NCBI GenBank assembly: GCA_024509875.1
Contig: JAMPIV010008099.1
Location: forward strand, 121,711 to 185,710
Direction of reading: 5' to 3'
Source: Oreohelix idahoensis
Lineage: Eukaryota; Mollusca; Gastropoda; Stylommatophora; Oreohelicidae
Length of the DNA stretch: 64,000 bases
The notes beneath the pieces are model-generated. The model made no database searches and was not told the origin of the DNA. It saw only the letters and a program-made list of their open reading frames with translations. This document shows, piece after piece, positions 1 through 13,488 of this stretch (the stretch's first letter is position 1; every line of letters begins with the position of its first letter). A program made the translations under genes and the position numbers.

Positions 1-1650
1 AGAGGTTACGTTGTTCGTCTTCTGAGAAGGACTGGCCACGACGCTAGTAGTTGGAGTATTGGTGCTCTCTGGTTGCTCTTTGTAGGTTCTTGCTTGATGC
101 TGCTGACAAGTGTTTGAGGTCTTGTATAAACTTTCCTCTTTTTCGGCTTGGTACGAGTCATTTTAGTGGGTTCCGATGGCTGTGTTCGCCCTGAAAAGGA
201 CGCTCGTTTTAGTATAGTGCTGTCTTCTCCGCTGTGAAAACGTATGTATGAAACTGTTCCAACGTAGTAGTACTTTAACCATGTAATTTATGATAGTGAG
301 CACTTGGGTCGATAATCCAGTTTACAAAATTTGCATAAGACAGTTAACGGGATTATGATTTATAGTAAAGGGCGATAAATTAAATGACTTGTGGGTTTGG
401 AGCCAAAGGGAGATAAGTCTGTAATTACGCCCCTTCTGAGAAAAAAAAGGGATGAATTTTTAACATAGGGAATCCGCGGGTATGTAAATACGCTTTCGTA
501 AATTTGCGTACCAAACTAACAGACGATATGTCAACTTAAGGGGTGATAAATACATGGTGTATGGACTGATTGTCAAAGGGTGAGTACTTATTTTTACGGC
601 CCTTGGGGTATTAAAGCGGTGAGTTTTTTTGTTAAACTACGCAGTGGAAATTGCACGCACGAGAAAGTGTGAACTGTATTAATCGAGAAACTTCGAATAA
701 TAATTGTAATGGTAAATCGACGCATTAGTTTGGTCAGTCAGATTTTGAACGCGCTTAGCGTAGGAGCAAGTTTGCTTGTATTAAAGATTTTTGTGGTGAG
801 CGCAGTTTGGGGGTACATTCGGACGATAAGCTACTGAGTGGTTGATTCTGTGTTCACAGAAACGTTAAACTATTTGCCTAGCCTCCATGTCGCTCAGAAC
901 ACCACCATTCGTAGATGTTAGACACATTTCTGTTATTCAGTGAACTAGAGAGACAGTGTCGCCAGTCCGTGAATTATGTGGTTGATTTACAAGACGACCA
1001 GAAGAGCAGGTATGTCGAGTTAGGTGAAGAAAAAATAGACAGTAGCTAATAGGAGAAGTGTGAAACAAGTGACAATTGATAGAAATAGCCAGCCCTGGTG
1101 GTTAGACTAGTCTTTATCAAAAGATACATCAATTAGTTTTACCAGATACTTTCGTTTTCAAGTAAATAGTAGTTCAACTGAGATTGTGGTAGGAACCAGA
1201 GTAGGAACAATAAGCACTGAGATGACTGCTGGGACAAGATGGTAGAAAATGACAACAGTGATTCCAAAGTTCTAACCACATGGACCACGAGAAACGGTAG
1301 AAATTATAGAAGCAGTGTCAGCATTTATATACAATGATGGAGTATGAAATAGGATTGTAAAGAGTCTACTTATGAACATTTTACTGTAGGAAGTGACCCG
1401 GCTCAGTGGAAGGTTGGGCTTGAGATTTTATTTCAACTGTAGCTGACCAATTGTAAATAAACTTGCATTCGTTCATCAGACGTCAAACCATCCATCATCT
1501 GTTGTCACCATGATATTGCATCGTCAAGGATTTGATCAGCGTAACTTAGCATCATCATCATTTTCTAACTGCCTACTGTTAGGATAGAGAGACGAACCAC
1601 TATACACACAACCAACATCATCAACTTTAGAATATATGCCAACGGCCACA
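1..1650. other. non-coding DNA, nothing recognised
   Basis: No reading frame of convincing length, no tandem repeat and no recognisable transposon piece was seen on either strand. The composition is AT-rich like the rest of the window. It could hold untranslated exon, intron or old degraded repeat; the sequence alone does not decide. Confidence 0.5.
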
Positions 1651-1718
1651 TTCAGTCTGACTTTATCCACTTTAGAAGCATTATTCCTAGGGCTAACTTT
1701 GATGCTTCGTGATATTCA

Positions 1719-2650
<932 letters not shown>

Positions 2651-2766
2651 TATATATAAATATATTTAATTTGCTAGGGGTAAATACTTTTAAATTCTTG
2701 TTTACACTTCGTAGTTATATCACAATCGTGTCTATCTCCGCAATGTTTTGCTTCGTTTTGCATCTT

Positions 2767-3520
2767 TCAATAACTGGCAATAGTGTACCACTTCACATAC
2801 CTGGGGTCTACCATCAACGACAAACTCTCCCGGGGCAAAGAAATTGACAGCCGCATTGGCAAAGCTGCAACCATCTTTGCCCTCCTCACAACGCGTGTTT
2901 GTGGAAACATCGAACTCAGAATGAAGGTCAAACCTGCGGTATTTAATGCCAGCGTCGGCAATACGCTTCTATATGACAACGAGACATGGACAACCTATGC
3001 TAAGCAAGAAAGAAAGTTCAGTACCTTCCATCTACGGTGTCTATGCCACATCCGTTGGTATTTCGTGGAAGGACAAAGTGACGAATGTCGAGATGCTGAA
3101 ACGTGCTGGCCTTCAAAGCATGTATACACTACTTAGACAACACATACTACGCTAGCTTGGCCATGTCCGCCGCATGGAAGATGTCGCATCCCCAAAGATA
3201 TTTTCCACGAACACCTAGCAGATTGCAAAAGAACAGCCGGTCGATCGCAGTAGAGGTTCAAAGATGTGTGCAAGAGAGACATGAAAGTATTAGACTTTCA
3301 TCCAGCAACCTGGGAATATTAAGCTGCCGATCGCACAAAGTGGCGATGCTCCCTACGGCGCCACCTCAGACTGGGCGAAAAGAAGCTCTCACAACAAGCA
3401 GAAGAGAAAAGAATTGCCGAAAGGAACACCGGGAATAAAAACACAGCTCAAGGCTGTCACCTCAGAGAGTACATTCCCATATTCAGTTATGGCTGAAAGG
3501 GGATACTACAACAACAACAA
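2767..3520 (+). mobile_element. LINE fragment, post-RT region, frameshifted
   Basis: Across several frames on the plus strand one can read Phe-Thr-Tyr-Leu-Gly-Ser-Thr-Ile, then Ile-Gly-Lys-Ala-Ala, Glu-Thr-Trp-Thr, Ala-Lys-Gln-Glu-Arg-Lys and a later Arg-His-Ile-Leu-Arg-type segment. These are landmarks of the region after reverse transcriptase in animal LINEs. The reading passes through at least three frames (2783-3136, 2946-3155, 3103-3438), so the copy is dead. It ends in a (CAA)-type tail near 3505-3520, a usual LINE 3' terminus. The domains upstream are absent, as in 5'-truncated insertions. Confidence 0.75.
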
Positions 3521-3580
3521 AAACACCAACCACTACTACTACTACTACAACTACTACTATTACTACTACTCTTACTGTTA
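3505..3580. repeat. (CAA)/(ACT)n microsatellite
   Basis: A CAA-rich run passes into repeated ACT triplets. It probably grew from the simple tail of the preceding LINE fragment. Confidence 0.8.
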
Positions 3581-4344
3581 CATTTTTCAGTAATGTTACC
3601 ACTAAACTGCTTATGTCTGCTGACTATATTTTGACTATTCACACTACTTTTAGCCATAATTGCTTTCACAGACAGATACGCTTCATTCCTTTTTAGAAAA
3701 TAGGAACTTAAGAACAAACCCACGATCAAAAATTAACAGGTGAAGTTATGTCACAAGCACTGAATGGAGTCAATAGGTGGAAAAAATACCACAGCAGACA
3801 CACGCCGTGGGAATTTTTCTTGCGTCGCGCTTAGAAAGTCGTTCGCCCGTCTTGGCTGCGCTCGGTTGAATGAGGACACAAACTAAGACCCTTTTCTTCT
3901 TTCGCTCTGCTTGTCCGTGTGCATGGAATAAAAAACACCAACAGCAGTTGATTGGGCGTGCTGTTGTAATTTCTTGTGAGATATTTTGTGGATTTAACAT
4001 GCAGATGTTGTCATAGGTTGGGGATAGCGGTGAATACGTGGGCTTACGACTATCAGGAGATAACTTCACTGTGTTTTTGTGATGTGTAGTGAAAGCTTGG
4101 AAGTGTTGATTATTTATTGTGAAAATTCTGTGACGACAAAGGAGTTAAAATTCAACTATGTCTCAAGAAAAGCCAGGTAGGAATCAATGAAACATTGGGG
4201 TTTCTTAACATAAAATTTAGGGACAACGAATATACATTTAATCATCTGTACCTTTTCGTGTATGTAAACCAATGTAGTTATACACACATTACATTATCAA
4301 AGGAGGTTTGAATAAAGCAGTTTACCATAACCCCCCACCTAATG
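3581..4344. other. non-coding DNA with a possible tiny first exon
   Basis: No long ORF and no repeat. One detail stands out: at 4158-4176 an ATG opens six codons (Met-Ser-Gln-Glu-Lys-Pro) and then meets CAG|GTAGG, a good match to a splice donor. The 5' side resembles a leader, but no downstream exon is recognisable, so a host-gene first exon is only a possibility. Confidence 0.25.
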
Positions 4345-6852
4345 TTTCATGGTGTAACCAGTATGTCATGGTGTAACCAGTATCTTTCTCACCCAGGATA
4401 TCACAGTCTAACCATTATCTTTGTTCACACCCAATAAGTCTTCGTTTAACTACGATCTTCCTCACTCATTAAATCTTGGTATAATCACTATCTTCTCACT
4501 CAATAAACTTTAGTATAACCACTGTCGGTCCTGATCCTAATGACAACATTGGCCATCTTACAAGGAGGGATCAGAGCATCATTTCCCAGCTCAGAACACA
4601 ACATATACCACTCAACAGTCACTTGAACAGAATCCAACCACAACACGTTCCAGAGTGTAACTACCCCTACGAAACTGTTGACCACCACCTCTTTGAGTGC
4701 CCAGCACTCGATAATGTTAGGAAAATGCTCCTTCCTCCGAGGCCAGATAAGTGGAACACCTTGTACGGAGACACAAAACAACTTACGAAAATATGCAGAT
4801 ATCAATAAATAGCATTGGGCCGAAGGGCGAGAACCCAAGCGCCGCTGGATCAATAACAACAACAAAAATCTTGGTATAACTTCACTCAATAAATCTTGGT
4901 ATAACTTCACTCAGTAAATCTTGGTATAACTTCACTCAGTAAATCTTGGTATAACTTCACTCAGTAAATCTTGGTATAACTTCACTCAATAAATCTTGGT
5001 TTAACTTCACTCAATAAATCTTGGTATAACTTCACTCAGTAAATCTTGGTATAACTTCACTCAGTAAATCTTGGTATAACTTCACTCAGTAAATCTTGGT
5101 ATAACTTCACTCAATAAATCTTGGTTTAACTTCACTCAATAAATCTTTGTATAACCTCACTCAATAAGTCTTGGTATAACTTCACTCATTAAATCTTGGT
5201 ATATCTTCACTCAATAAATCTTGGTATAACTTCACTCAATAAGTCTTGGTATAACTTCATTCAATAAATCTTGGTATAACTTCACTCAGTAAATCTTGGT
5301 ATAACTTCACTCAATAAATTTTGGTATAACTTCACTCAATATGTCTTGGTATAACTTCACTCAATAAATCTTGGTATAACTTCACTCAGTAAATCTTGGT
5401 ATAACTTCACTCAATAAGTCTTGGTATAACTTCATTCAATAAATCTTGGTATAACTTCACTCAGTAAATCTTGGTATAACTTCACTCAATAAATCTTGGT
5501 TTAACTTCACTCAATAAATCTTGGTATAACCTCACTCAATAAGTCTTGGTATAACTTCACTCATTAAATCTTGGTATATCTTCACTCAATAAATCTTGGT
5601 ATAACTTCACTCAATAAGTCTTGGTATAACTTCATTCAATAAATCTTGGTATAACTTCACTCAGTAAATCTTGGTATAACTTCACTCAATAAATTTTGGT
5701 ATAACTTCACTCAATATGTCTTGGTATAACTTCACTCAATAAATCTTGGTATAACTTCACTCAGTAAATCTTGGTATAACTTCACTCAATAAGTCTTGGT
5801 ATAACTTCACTCAATAAATCTTGGTATAACTTCACTCAGTAAATCTTGGTATAACTTCACTCAATAAGTCTTGGTATAACTTCACTCAATAAATCTTGGT
5901 ATAACTTCACTCAATAAATCTTGGTATAACTTCACTCAATAAATCTTGGTATAACTTCACTAAATAAATCTTGATGTAACCACTGTCGTTCACACTCAGT
6001 AAATCTTGGGATAGCCACTGTCGTTCACACTCAGTAAATCTTGGTATAACTTCACTCAATAAACCTTGGTATAACTTCACTCAATAAATCTTGATGTAAC
6101 CACTGTGGTTCACACTCAGTAAATCTTGGGATAACCACTATCTTGCTCACTCAATAAATTAAATAAATAAACAGTAAAGATTACACCAAGATTAAATATA
6201 TTCAATAAATCTTGGTATAACCACTATGGTCTTTACTCAATAAATCTTGGTATAACCACGATTTTCCTCGCTCAATAAATCTGTCGATCACACTCCGTAA
6301 ATCTTGGTAAACCACTATCTTCCTCACTCAATAAATGTTGATTTAACTGCTGTCTTTCTCATTCAATATGTCTTGGTGTAACCACTATTTTAGACACTCA
6401 GTAAGTCTTGGTGTAACCATTTCTGTTCTCTTTCATTACATCTTGGTGTAACCATTACGGTTCTCTCACATTAAATCTTGGTGTAACCATTACTGTTCTC
6501 TCCTAGTAAATTTTGCTGTAACCATTACTGTTTTCTCCCATTACATCTTGGTGTAACCATTACTGTTCTCTCAGATTACATCTTTATTTAACCATTACTG
6601 TTCTCTCCCATTAAATCTTGATGTGACCATTACTGTTCTCTCCCATTAAATCTTGGTGTAACCATTACTGTTCTCTCCCATTACATCTTTATGTAACCAT
6701 TACTGTTCTCTCCCATTAAATCTTGATGTAACCATTACTGTTCTCTCCCATTAAATCTTGGTGTAACCATTACTGTTCTCTCCCATTAAATCTTGGTGTA
6801 ACAATTACTGTTCTCTCCCATTAAATCTTGATGTAACCATTACTGTTCTCTC
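4345..6852. repeat. minisatellite array, 25-bp and 35-bp units (left part)
   Basis: From about 4865 to 6060 the array is dominated by a 25-bp unit of the type 'aaatcttggtataacttcac' plus 'tcaat' or 'tcagt'. A stretch of mixed units follows. From about 6410 to 6852 the unit is 35 bp long and adds 'attactgttctctccc' to the same 'aaatcttggtgtaacc' core. Irregular ancestral-looking units lie at 4345-4520. The shared core shows that both unit sizes belong to one lineage. A LINE fragment at about 4533-4870 interrupts the left end, and a solo LTR cuts the array at 6853. Confidence 0.95.
4533..4870 (+). mobile_element. LINE 3' fragment with zinc-binding C terminus
   Basis: The plus-strand frame reads Gln-Leu-Arg-Thr-Gln-His ... 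Leu-Asn-Ser-His-Leu ... Cys-Asn-Tyr ... Glu-Thr-Val-Asp-His-His-Leu-Phe-Glu-Cys-Pro, then a stop at about 4808. That cysteine/histidine arrangement is typical of the extreme C terminus of I/jockey-type LINE polyproteins. A short 3' UTR and a (CAA)n tail follow, then the minisatellite resumes. The copy has lost everything upstream and sits inside the satellite. Confidence 0.75.
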
Positions 6853-9259
6853 TGTCGTGAGAAATTCTAATCCACATATATACATTAAAACGTAAATATA
6901 AAGCCTAACAAATAAATTTAATAAAAGGAAAGAAGAATGGTAAAGAACAGTGCTGTCACAATGACTGTACTCGAAATCCCCCTTGTTTTCTACTTCGTCT
7001 GCAAATTGTAACGTTTCAAGTTGATAGTAAAAGCCTACTGCTTCACTACCCGCTTTCTACGAAAAAACGTGTACTGCCTTTCTAAGAAAAACCTTGAGAT
7101 ACGCAGCTGACCTAGATTTAAAATTCCATTCATGTCATTTTATACACTACGTTACCAAAAAACGAAAGACAGATGGACTAAAGATAGAAAGAAAGGGAGA
7201 GGCTGAAAGCCGGGACGCAGGCAATACTACCACAGTCGCGCGATACACAATTACTACCATCACGCGTGTAAGGCCACAAACACTAGCTTTTTTTTCAAAT
7301 CGACAGTGATAAAAAACACTACCCATACGAGAGTTAGTTTTTAAAAACATGAAAAATTCTTATTAGGAAATATGACATTATACTGGTTTACGTTTGAAAA
7401 CATTACAGTACCCAGACACCACATCGTATTCGAAGTAAACAGGAGGTAGAAGAAAGTGCATATTTTGAACGAAGCCACTTAGCTCCTTTAAATTTGTATA
7501 TTTGGGTTCCTTAGGACTTGCTGACAAAGAATATGTTAAACGTTACGCAAATAGTCTAGGAATTGACAAATTATAGCCAAAAGAAAATAGTGAGGGTGTC
7601 GGACAACACCCAAATCAGAATCGCTCAGTGGCAGATTTTCACCCCACCATTGTACGGGAAATGGGTCTCCATGTTAAATCCGATTTGATTGGAGCGCAAT
7701 AAATGTAAGGCTAAACACGATTAGTCGGGCTATAAATACTATCTTTCGTTGTCAGGGGAAACGGGAGTAGGAGTACTTTTTTTCAAACGATTGGGTAGAC
7801 ATGGCACGATTGGTTAGACCTGCCAATATAGTCAATTAGAGGCGTCAGGTCACCACCACATTTGCAAATAAACTTACTAGAGAACCAGTGCGTTGAGCAC
7901 CAGTGCATATTTTTCTAAATAAAAGCCTGGGACATCGGCAGATCGAAATTGTGTTATATTCAGTGCCAGTCAACGTAATTCTGTATTATTTCCATGAATT
8001 GTGGTAAGCTTGAAATATTTGATATCTTTTAATGAAAATTGAATGTAAATTGATAATTTATGTCTGTATATATGTGTGGTTCAGTGGCGAACATGAGGTA
8101 AAGCCTCTATAGTGCTCCAGCCTGAACAGAAGGTGTCGGAGGAAAGTGAAACTAAATGGAATTGCCAAACAGTACACTGACACCTATTTTATTGACTAGA
8201 AAGAAATAATGCTGGAATTGCAGAGGCGTAGTAACCATTAGGGAGGAATATACTGGTGAAAATTGTTTCAGATGAAGATAGCAGTTGGCCTACCGCTCTG
8301 AACTCAGTGTTTGTTATGTATTGTGCTCAGTGTAGAAATAGAGTATAAATTAGTTCTGAAGTAGGAGGTACAACCTTCTTGTTTCAGGGACTGTGGTCCT
8401 AAATTTATTGAGCAGCACCTGGTCAGAGCTTTGCTGAATCCAGAGGCGGACAGCATACTCCTTGGTCCATATAGCAAACAGTGAGGTGTCTCCAGAACAC
8501 AGGGGAGCAATCGAGCAGAGGAGTCTTTTCCTGCCGCCCTCACGAAAGATAAGCCTATGTGGCCAGCGGAGCTCAACATTATGTAACCCCATCTTAAACT
8601 GACATTGTATAAAAATAAGAGGGGAAATTAATTGTTTTAATGAACGGAACTGAGAACATCTCCAATACTAGTTCCAACCGAAACAAACACTTGAAGTCAT
8701 GATGACAAATAACAACATATCTTGAAAAAACAAAACCAGTATTACCTCATATTACCACTACAAAACTGACACACATAGGATAATATTAATAAAATATGTC
8801 ACTACAAGATTCATATTGATAAATTCTGTACATATAACTTGTAATTAAAATTGATTGTGATTCCTGGTTCACTTTGTATTTGAATCAGGACACATATATA
8901 TTAGTGACAGTAATTAATACATATTTATATTTGAAATTTTACCAGTGCCTCATTTAAGAATAGTCTTATAGAGTGTTAAAAGTGTGTGAGTGTCACAGTG
9001 TTGTCACGTGTGGTGGAATAAATTAAATTGTTTATCTGTCTGTTGTTGTTGTGACTTACACTTCATCATATACATACCCTAGACATTCAACGTAGTCATC
9101 ACAATATTCCAGAATAATTCTGATTGAGGTATAAATATGTGGTAGCAAGTAAGGTCATCTGTAATACACTACCCTTATTAGATACAGATACCTTCACAGC
9201 TGATCTCAGTCAGTACACTAAGTCCCCTATAAATATTTATAATATCCCACTTTACCACA
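6853..9259 (+). mobile_element. solo LTR (2.4 kb), same family as element 2
   Basis: The sequence starts TGTCGTGAG and ends TTTACCACA. Along its whole length it matches the reverse complement of the LTR at 45864-48276, with clear divergence. The five bases before it (6848-6852) and after it (9260-9264) are both CTCTC, a perfect target-site duplication; removing the LTR restores an unbroken 35-bp minisatellite unit. No internal retroviral sequence is present. This is the classic product of recombination between the two LTRs of a once complete element. Small ORFs inside are not genes. Confidence 0.93.
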
Positions 9260-10156
9260 CTCTCCCATTAAATCTTGGTGTAACCATTACTGTTCTCTCC
9301 CATTATATCTTGTTGCAGCCATTACGGTTCTCCCCCATTATATCTTCTTGCAGCCATTACTGTTCTCTCCCATTAAATCTTGTTGTAACCATTACTGTTC
9401 TCTCCTATTAAATCTTGGTGTAACCATTACTGTTCTCTCCCATTAAATCTTGTTGCAACCATTACTGTTCTCTCCCATTAAATCTTGTTGCAACCATTAC
9501 TGTTCTCTCCCATTATATCTTGCTGCAACCATTACTGTTCTCTCCCATTACATCTTGTTGCAGCCATTACTGTTTTCTCCCATTAAATCTTGTTGCAACT
9601 ATTACTGTTCTCTCCCATTATATCTTGTTGCAACCATTACTGTTCTCTCCCATTAAATCTTGGTGTAACCATTACTGTTCTCTTTCATTAAATCTTGGTG
9701 TAACCATTACTGTTCTCTCCCATTAAATCTTGTTGCAGCCATTACTGTTCTCTCCCATTATATTTTGTTGCAACCATTACTGTTCTCTCCCATTAAATCT
9801 TGTTGCAACCATTACTGTTCTCTCCCATTATATCTTGTTGCAACCATTACTGTTCTCTTCCATTATATCTTGTTGCAGCCATTACTGTTCTCTCCCATTA
9901 AATCTTGTTGCAATCATTACTGTTCTCTCCCATTAAATCTTGTTGCAACCATTACTGTTCTCCCCATTAAATCTTGTTGCAACCATTACTGTTCTCACCA
10001 TTAAATCTTGTTGCAACCATTACTGTTCTCACCATTAAATCTTGTTGCAACCATTACTGTTTTCACCCAATAAGTCATGATATAACTACTGCTGTTGACA
10101 TCGAACGTCTGGAGAAAGCGAGGTTCGTGGTGTAACCACTATCTCTGTCTCTTCTC

Positions 10157-10157
<1 letters not shown>
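9260..10157. repeat. minisatellite array, 35-bp units (right part)
   Basis: About 23 further copies of the 35-bp unit, built on 'aaatcttgttgcaaccatta' and 'ctgttctctcccatt', follow the solo LTR, with a few shortened units near 9960-10070 and a degenerate end to about 10157. Because 35 is not a multiple of three, three units make a 35-codon pattern. This produces the 68-79 codon open frames rich in Leu, Cys and His seen here, which are not genes. Confidence 0.95.

Positions 10158-10190
<33 letters not shown>
10158..10190. repeat. 33-base poly(C) tract
   Basis: An uninterrupted run of 33 C follows a CT-rich stretch. Tracts like this are unstable and hard to sequence, so the true length may differ. 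The complementary G run could form a G-quadruplex. Confidence 0.95.
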
Positions 10191-10193
<3 letters not shown>

Positions 10194-10589
10194 CGTATAA
10201 ACGTCCTTCTTTGATCGTACGAATTATTTCCTTTTGTAAAAGCATTTTTTTCTGTCACCCAAACCGTAACATTTAATTCTAGTATCGAATGCGTTAATTT
10301 AATTCTCTGAGTGGAAGAATATTTTAGTCTCCTAATATATTAACTTTCTGCATTTAAAAAATGGCACGTTTCGAATCCCGGTACTGCCACTTTGAATTTT
10401 GAACAGAAAAAAAAAACTAGATATCGGCAACTTGAGCTATTTTGAGACACTTTTGGCGATTTGTAGGCTATTTTGGCCGAATGTGGGCAAAAATCTAGGT
10501 GATATTCTTCAACTAATGAAGGAAAGTGACAACCAGACGGGACGAAAATCTAGCCGAATCTACCTAGAAGTGGCAACGCTGACTGTCAC
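10191..10589. other. non-coding DNA, nothing recognised
   Basis: AT-rich sequence between the C tract and SINE pieces. A 65-codon open frame at 10399-10596 has no recognisable features and is probably chance. Confidence 0.4.
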
Positions 10590-10945
10590 CCTCTAGTCTA
10601 CCCATGAGTACCTGACTTGGCTCTGAGTAAGGGCAGGCCAAAGCGACGAGGAAGGGAACTTGTCACATCATCTCATAAAGCTGAGACCTAGTATAATGAA
10701 GTCTCTAGCACTTCACTTCCCTGCGACATTATCCGTTATGTGTCTATCTTTAACTTTATCTACGTGTAAAATGGTAGTCCCATAGCAGATAATGTCGCAG
10801 GGGAAGTAAGTGTTAGAGACTTCATCATACTAGGTCCAGCATCGAGAAGTGGGGTGACCAGTTCCTTCATAGCCGCCTTTTCCTTCCCTAACTCAAAGTC
10901 AGGTACCCATTTACAGCTGGGTGGAATGGAGCGTGTATTCACCTT
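10590..10945. mobile_element. two SINE fragments in inverted orientation
   Basis: The segment 10590-10730 reads 'tacccatgagtacctgactt', then 'ctgagacc', 'gaagtctctagcacttcact' and 'cctgcgacattat'. The segment 10780-10940 carries the same blocks in reverse complement and adds 'acccatttacagctgggt'. The same body is seen in the SINE at 17255-17470. The two form a large imperfect palindrome around a spacer of about 45 bases. They lack a full tRNA-like head. Confidence 0.7.
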
Positions 10946-11419
10946 GATTGTAAACAATGTATGACTCTATAAAGCCAAAGCATTTTCAACATTTTTGTCA
11001 AACCCTTATGTCCTGTGTCATTTTCTTCAAGTTCTTCCAATGCCTTTACTGTCCTTTTTTTTAAATATCTGTCCTTTTCTTTACCTGTCTTCAGTTCTTT
11101 TCTCAGTGTGTTTTTGGTCCTATCTGTCTGTGTCTTAGAGTATTCCAGGACAAGGAATGTCTTTTAATACTATCAGCTAGTTTCCTGAGTCAAAGTCTCA
11201 CGACAAAGCCCAACGCCAAAGTCGTTTCCTCACGTCTTGTTCCACCAGTATTGGTCAAGTTCTTACCGTCAGTTCACACTGCTGATGTTTTCATACCATG
11301 TTAAACTTTCTGTTCCGCGCAAGCACCCGTTTATTATTAACAAAGTCTACAGCTGCTTGATTTTCGCTTTTGGTGTTCTCCATGTTTCATAGCCATACAA
11401 TAAGTACTGCCTTGAGATA
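10946..11419. other. non-coding DNA, nothing recognised
   Basis: The plus strand has stop codons in all frames. Short pieces recall LINE remnants on the minus strand (an 'ETWR'-like stretch near 11330-11400), but too weakly to call. Confidence 0.3.
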
Positions 11420-11615
11420 GAAATTCTAATTACGGATTGACGTGACATTTGAGTTACAAATTCGTATCAGGATTGACTTGACATTTGATTTAGAAATTCA
11501 TATTAGGATTGACATGACAGTTGCGTTAGAAAATCGTATTTGGATTGACTTGACATTTGAGTTAGAAATTCGTATTATGAGTGACTTGGCATTTCAGTTA
11601 GAAATTCTTATTTTT
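11420..11615. repeat. 42-bp tandem repeat, about four copies
   Basis: Diverged copies of a ~42-bp unit built on 'gattgacttgacatttgagt' and 'tagaaattcgtatta' lie in tandem. The unit is a multiple of three, so a frame stays open with a 14-residue Ile/Arg/Glu-rich period inside a 114-codon ORF (11442-11786). Nothing else in that ORF looks like a gene. Confidence 0.8.
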
Positions 11616-12868
<1,253 letters not shown>

Positions 12869-13380
12869 TATATATATATATATAATGCAAAAGCATGCAT
12901 AAATTGCTAGTATTGAACATTACTATCTAACTAAACGGTAAGAATACCATCTGTTACACTCATGTACACATAATATCCAATTACCTCGTGCAATGGTGCA
13001 CACGTGTCTGATAGATATAATAAAAATTGGAAATGAATAATTCACACATAGAAAGATAGGAAATAGAAGGGAGAGGAGTAATCTGGCGTTGAAGTGGATG
13101 GAACGTGACATATGAGCGCGGACAGCTGTACACTTATACAGGGAACACAGTGTATTTTCAGCACATGTACCCGATTCAAACTTTGACTGCCAGAGGGAAA
13201 AACAAATAAATACATATTTAAATACATTTGGATATGAATTGAAATTTCTTTGTGAGAGATTTTTTTCGTGACACAAAATTGTGAACAGGATCATAGAAAG
13301 TTTTTATATTTAGTGCATTTACAAATAAAATAGTGACAGGTACTACAAGTGTTGGACACAGCAATGCTTGATTTGATGTG

Positions 13381-13488
13381 ATGGAACAAAACCCTAGGTA
13401 TGCGCCATCTGAGGAGATGTACACGACGAATTGTTATTGTCTGCGTTATTATTGCTATGTGTATCTACTCAGTATGGACAACCTATAG
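13381..13488 (+). promoter_or_regulatory. upstream ORF overlapping the GCNT start
   Basis: An ATG 19 bases before the GCNT ATG opens a 35-codon frame that ends at a TAG inside the GCNT coding region, in a different frame. The same layout recurs in copy 2 at 19771-19878. If transcription starts upstream of it and no splice removes it, it would lower translation of the main ORF. No promoter was identified. Confidence 0.3.

Noticed and set aside
4865..6060. CRISPR-like appearance of regular short repeats
   Set aside because: Units are directly head to tail with no unique spacers, and the setting is a eukaryotic transposon-rich genome.
8304..8592. 80-91 codon ORFs in the solo LTR
   Set aside because: Not preserved in the LTR at 45864-48276 and no domain.
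9124..10004. Several 68-95 codon plus-strand ORFs with a Leu-Gln-Pro-Leu-Leu-Phe-Ser-Pro pattern
   Set aside because: They follow from the 35-bp minisatellite, which returns to the same frame every three units. No start context or domain.
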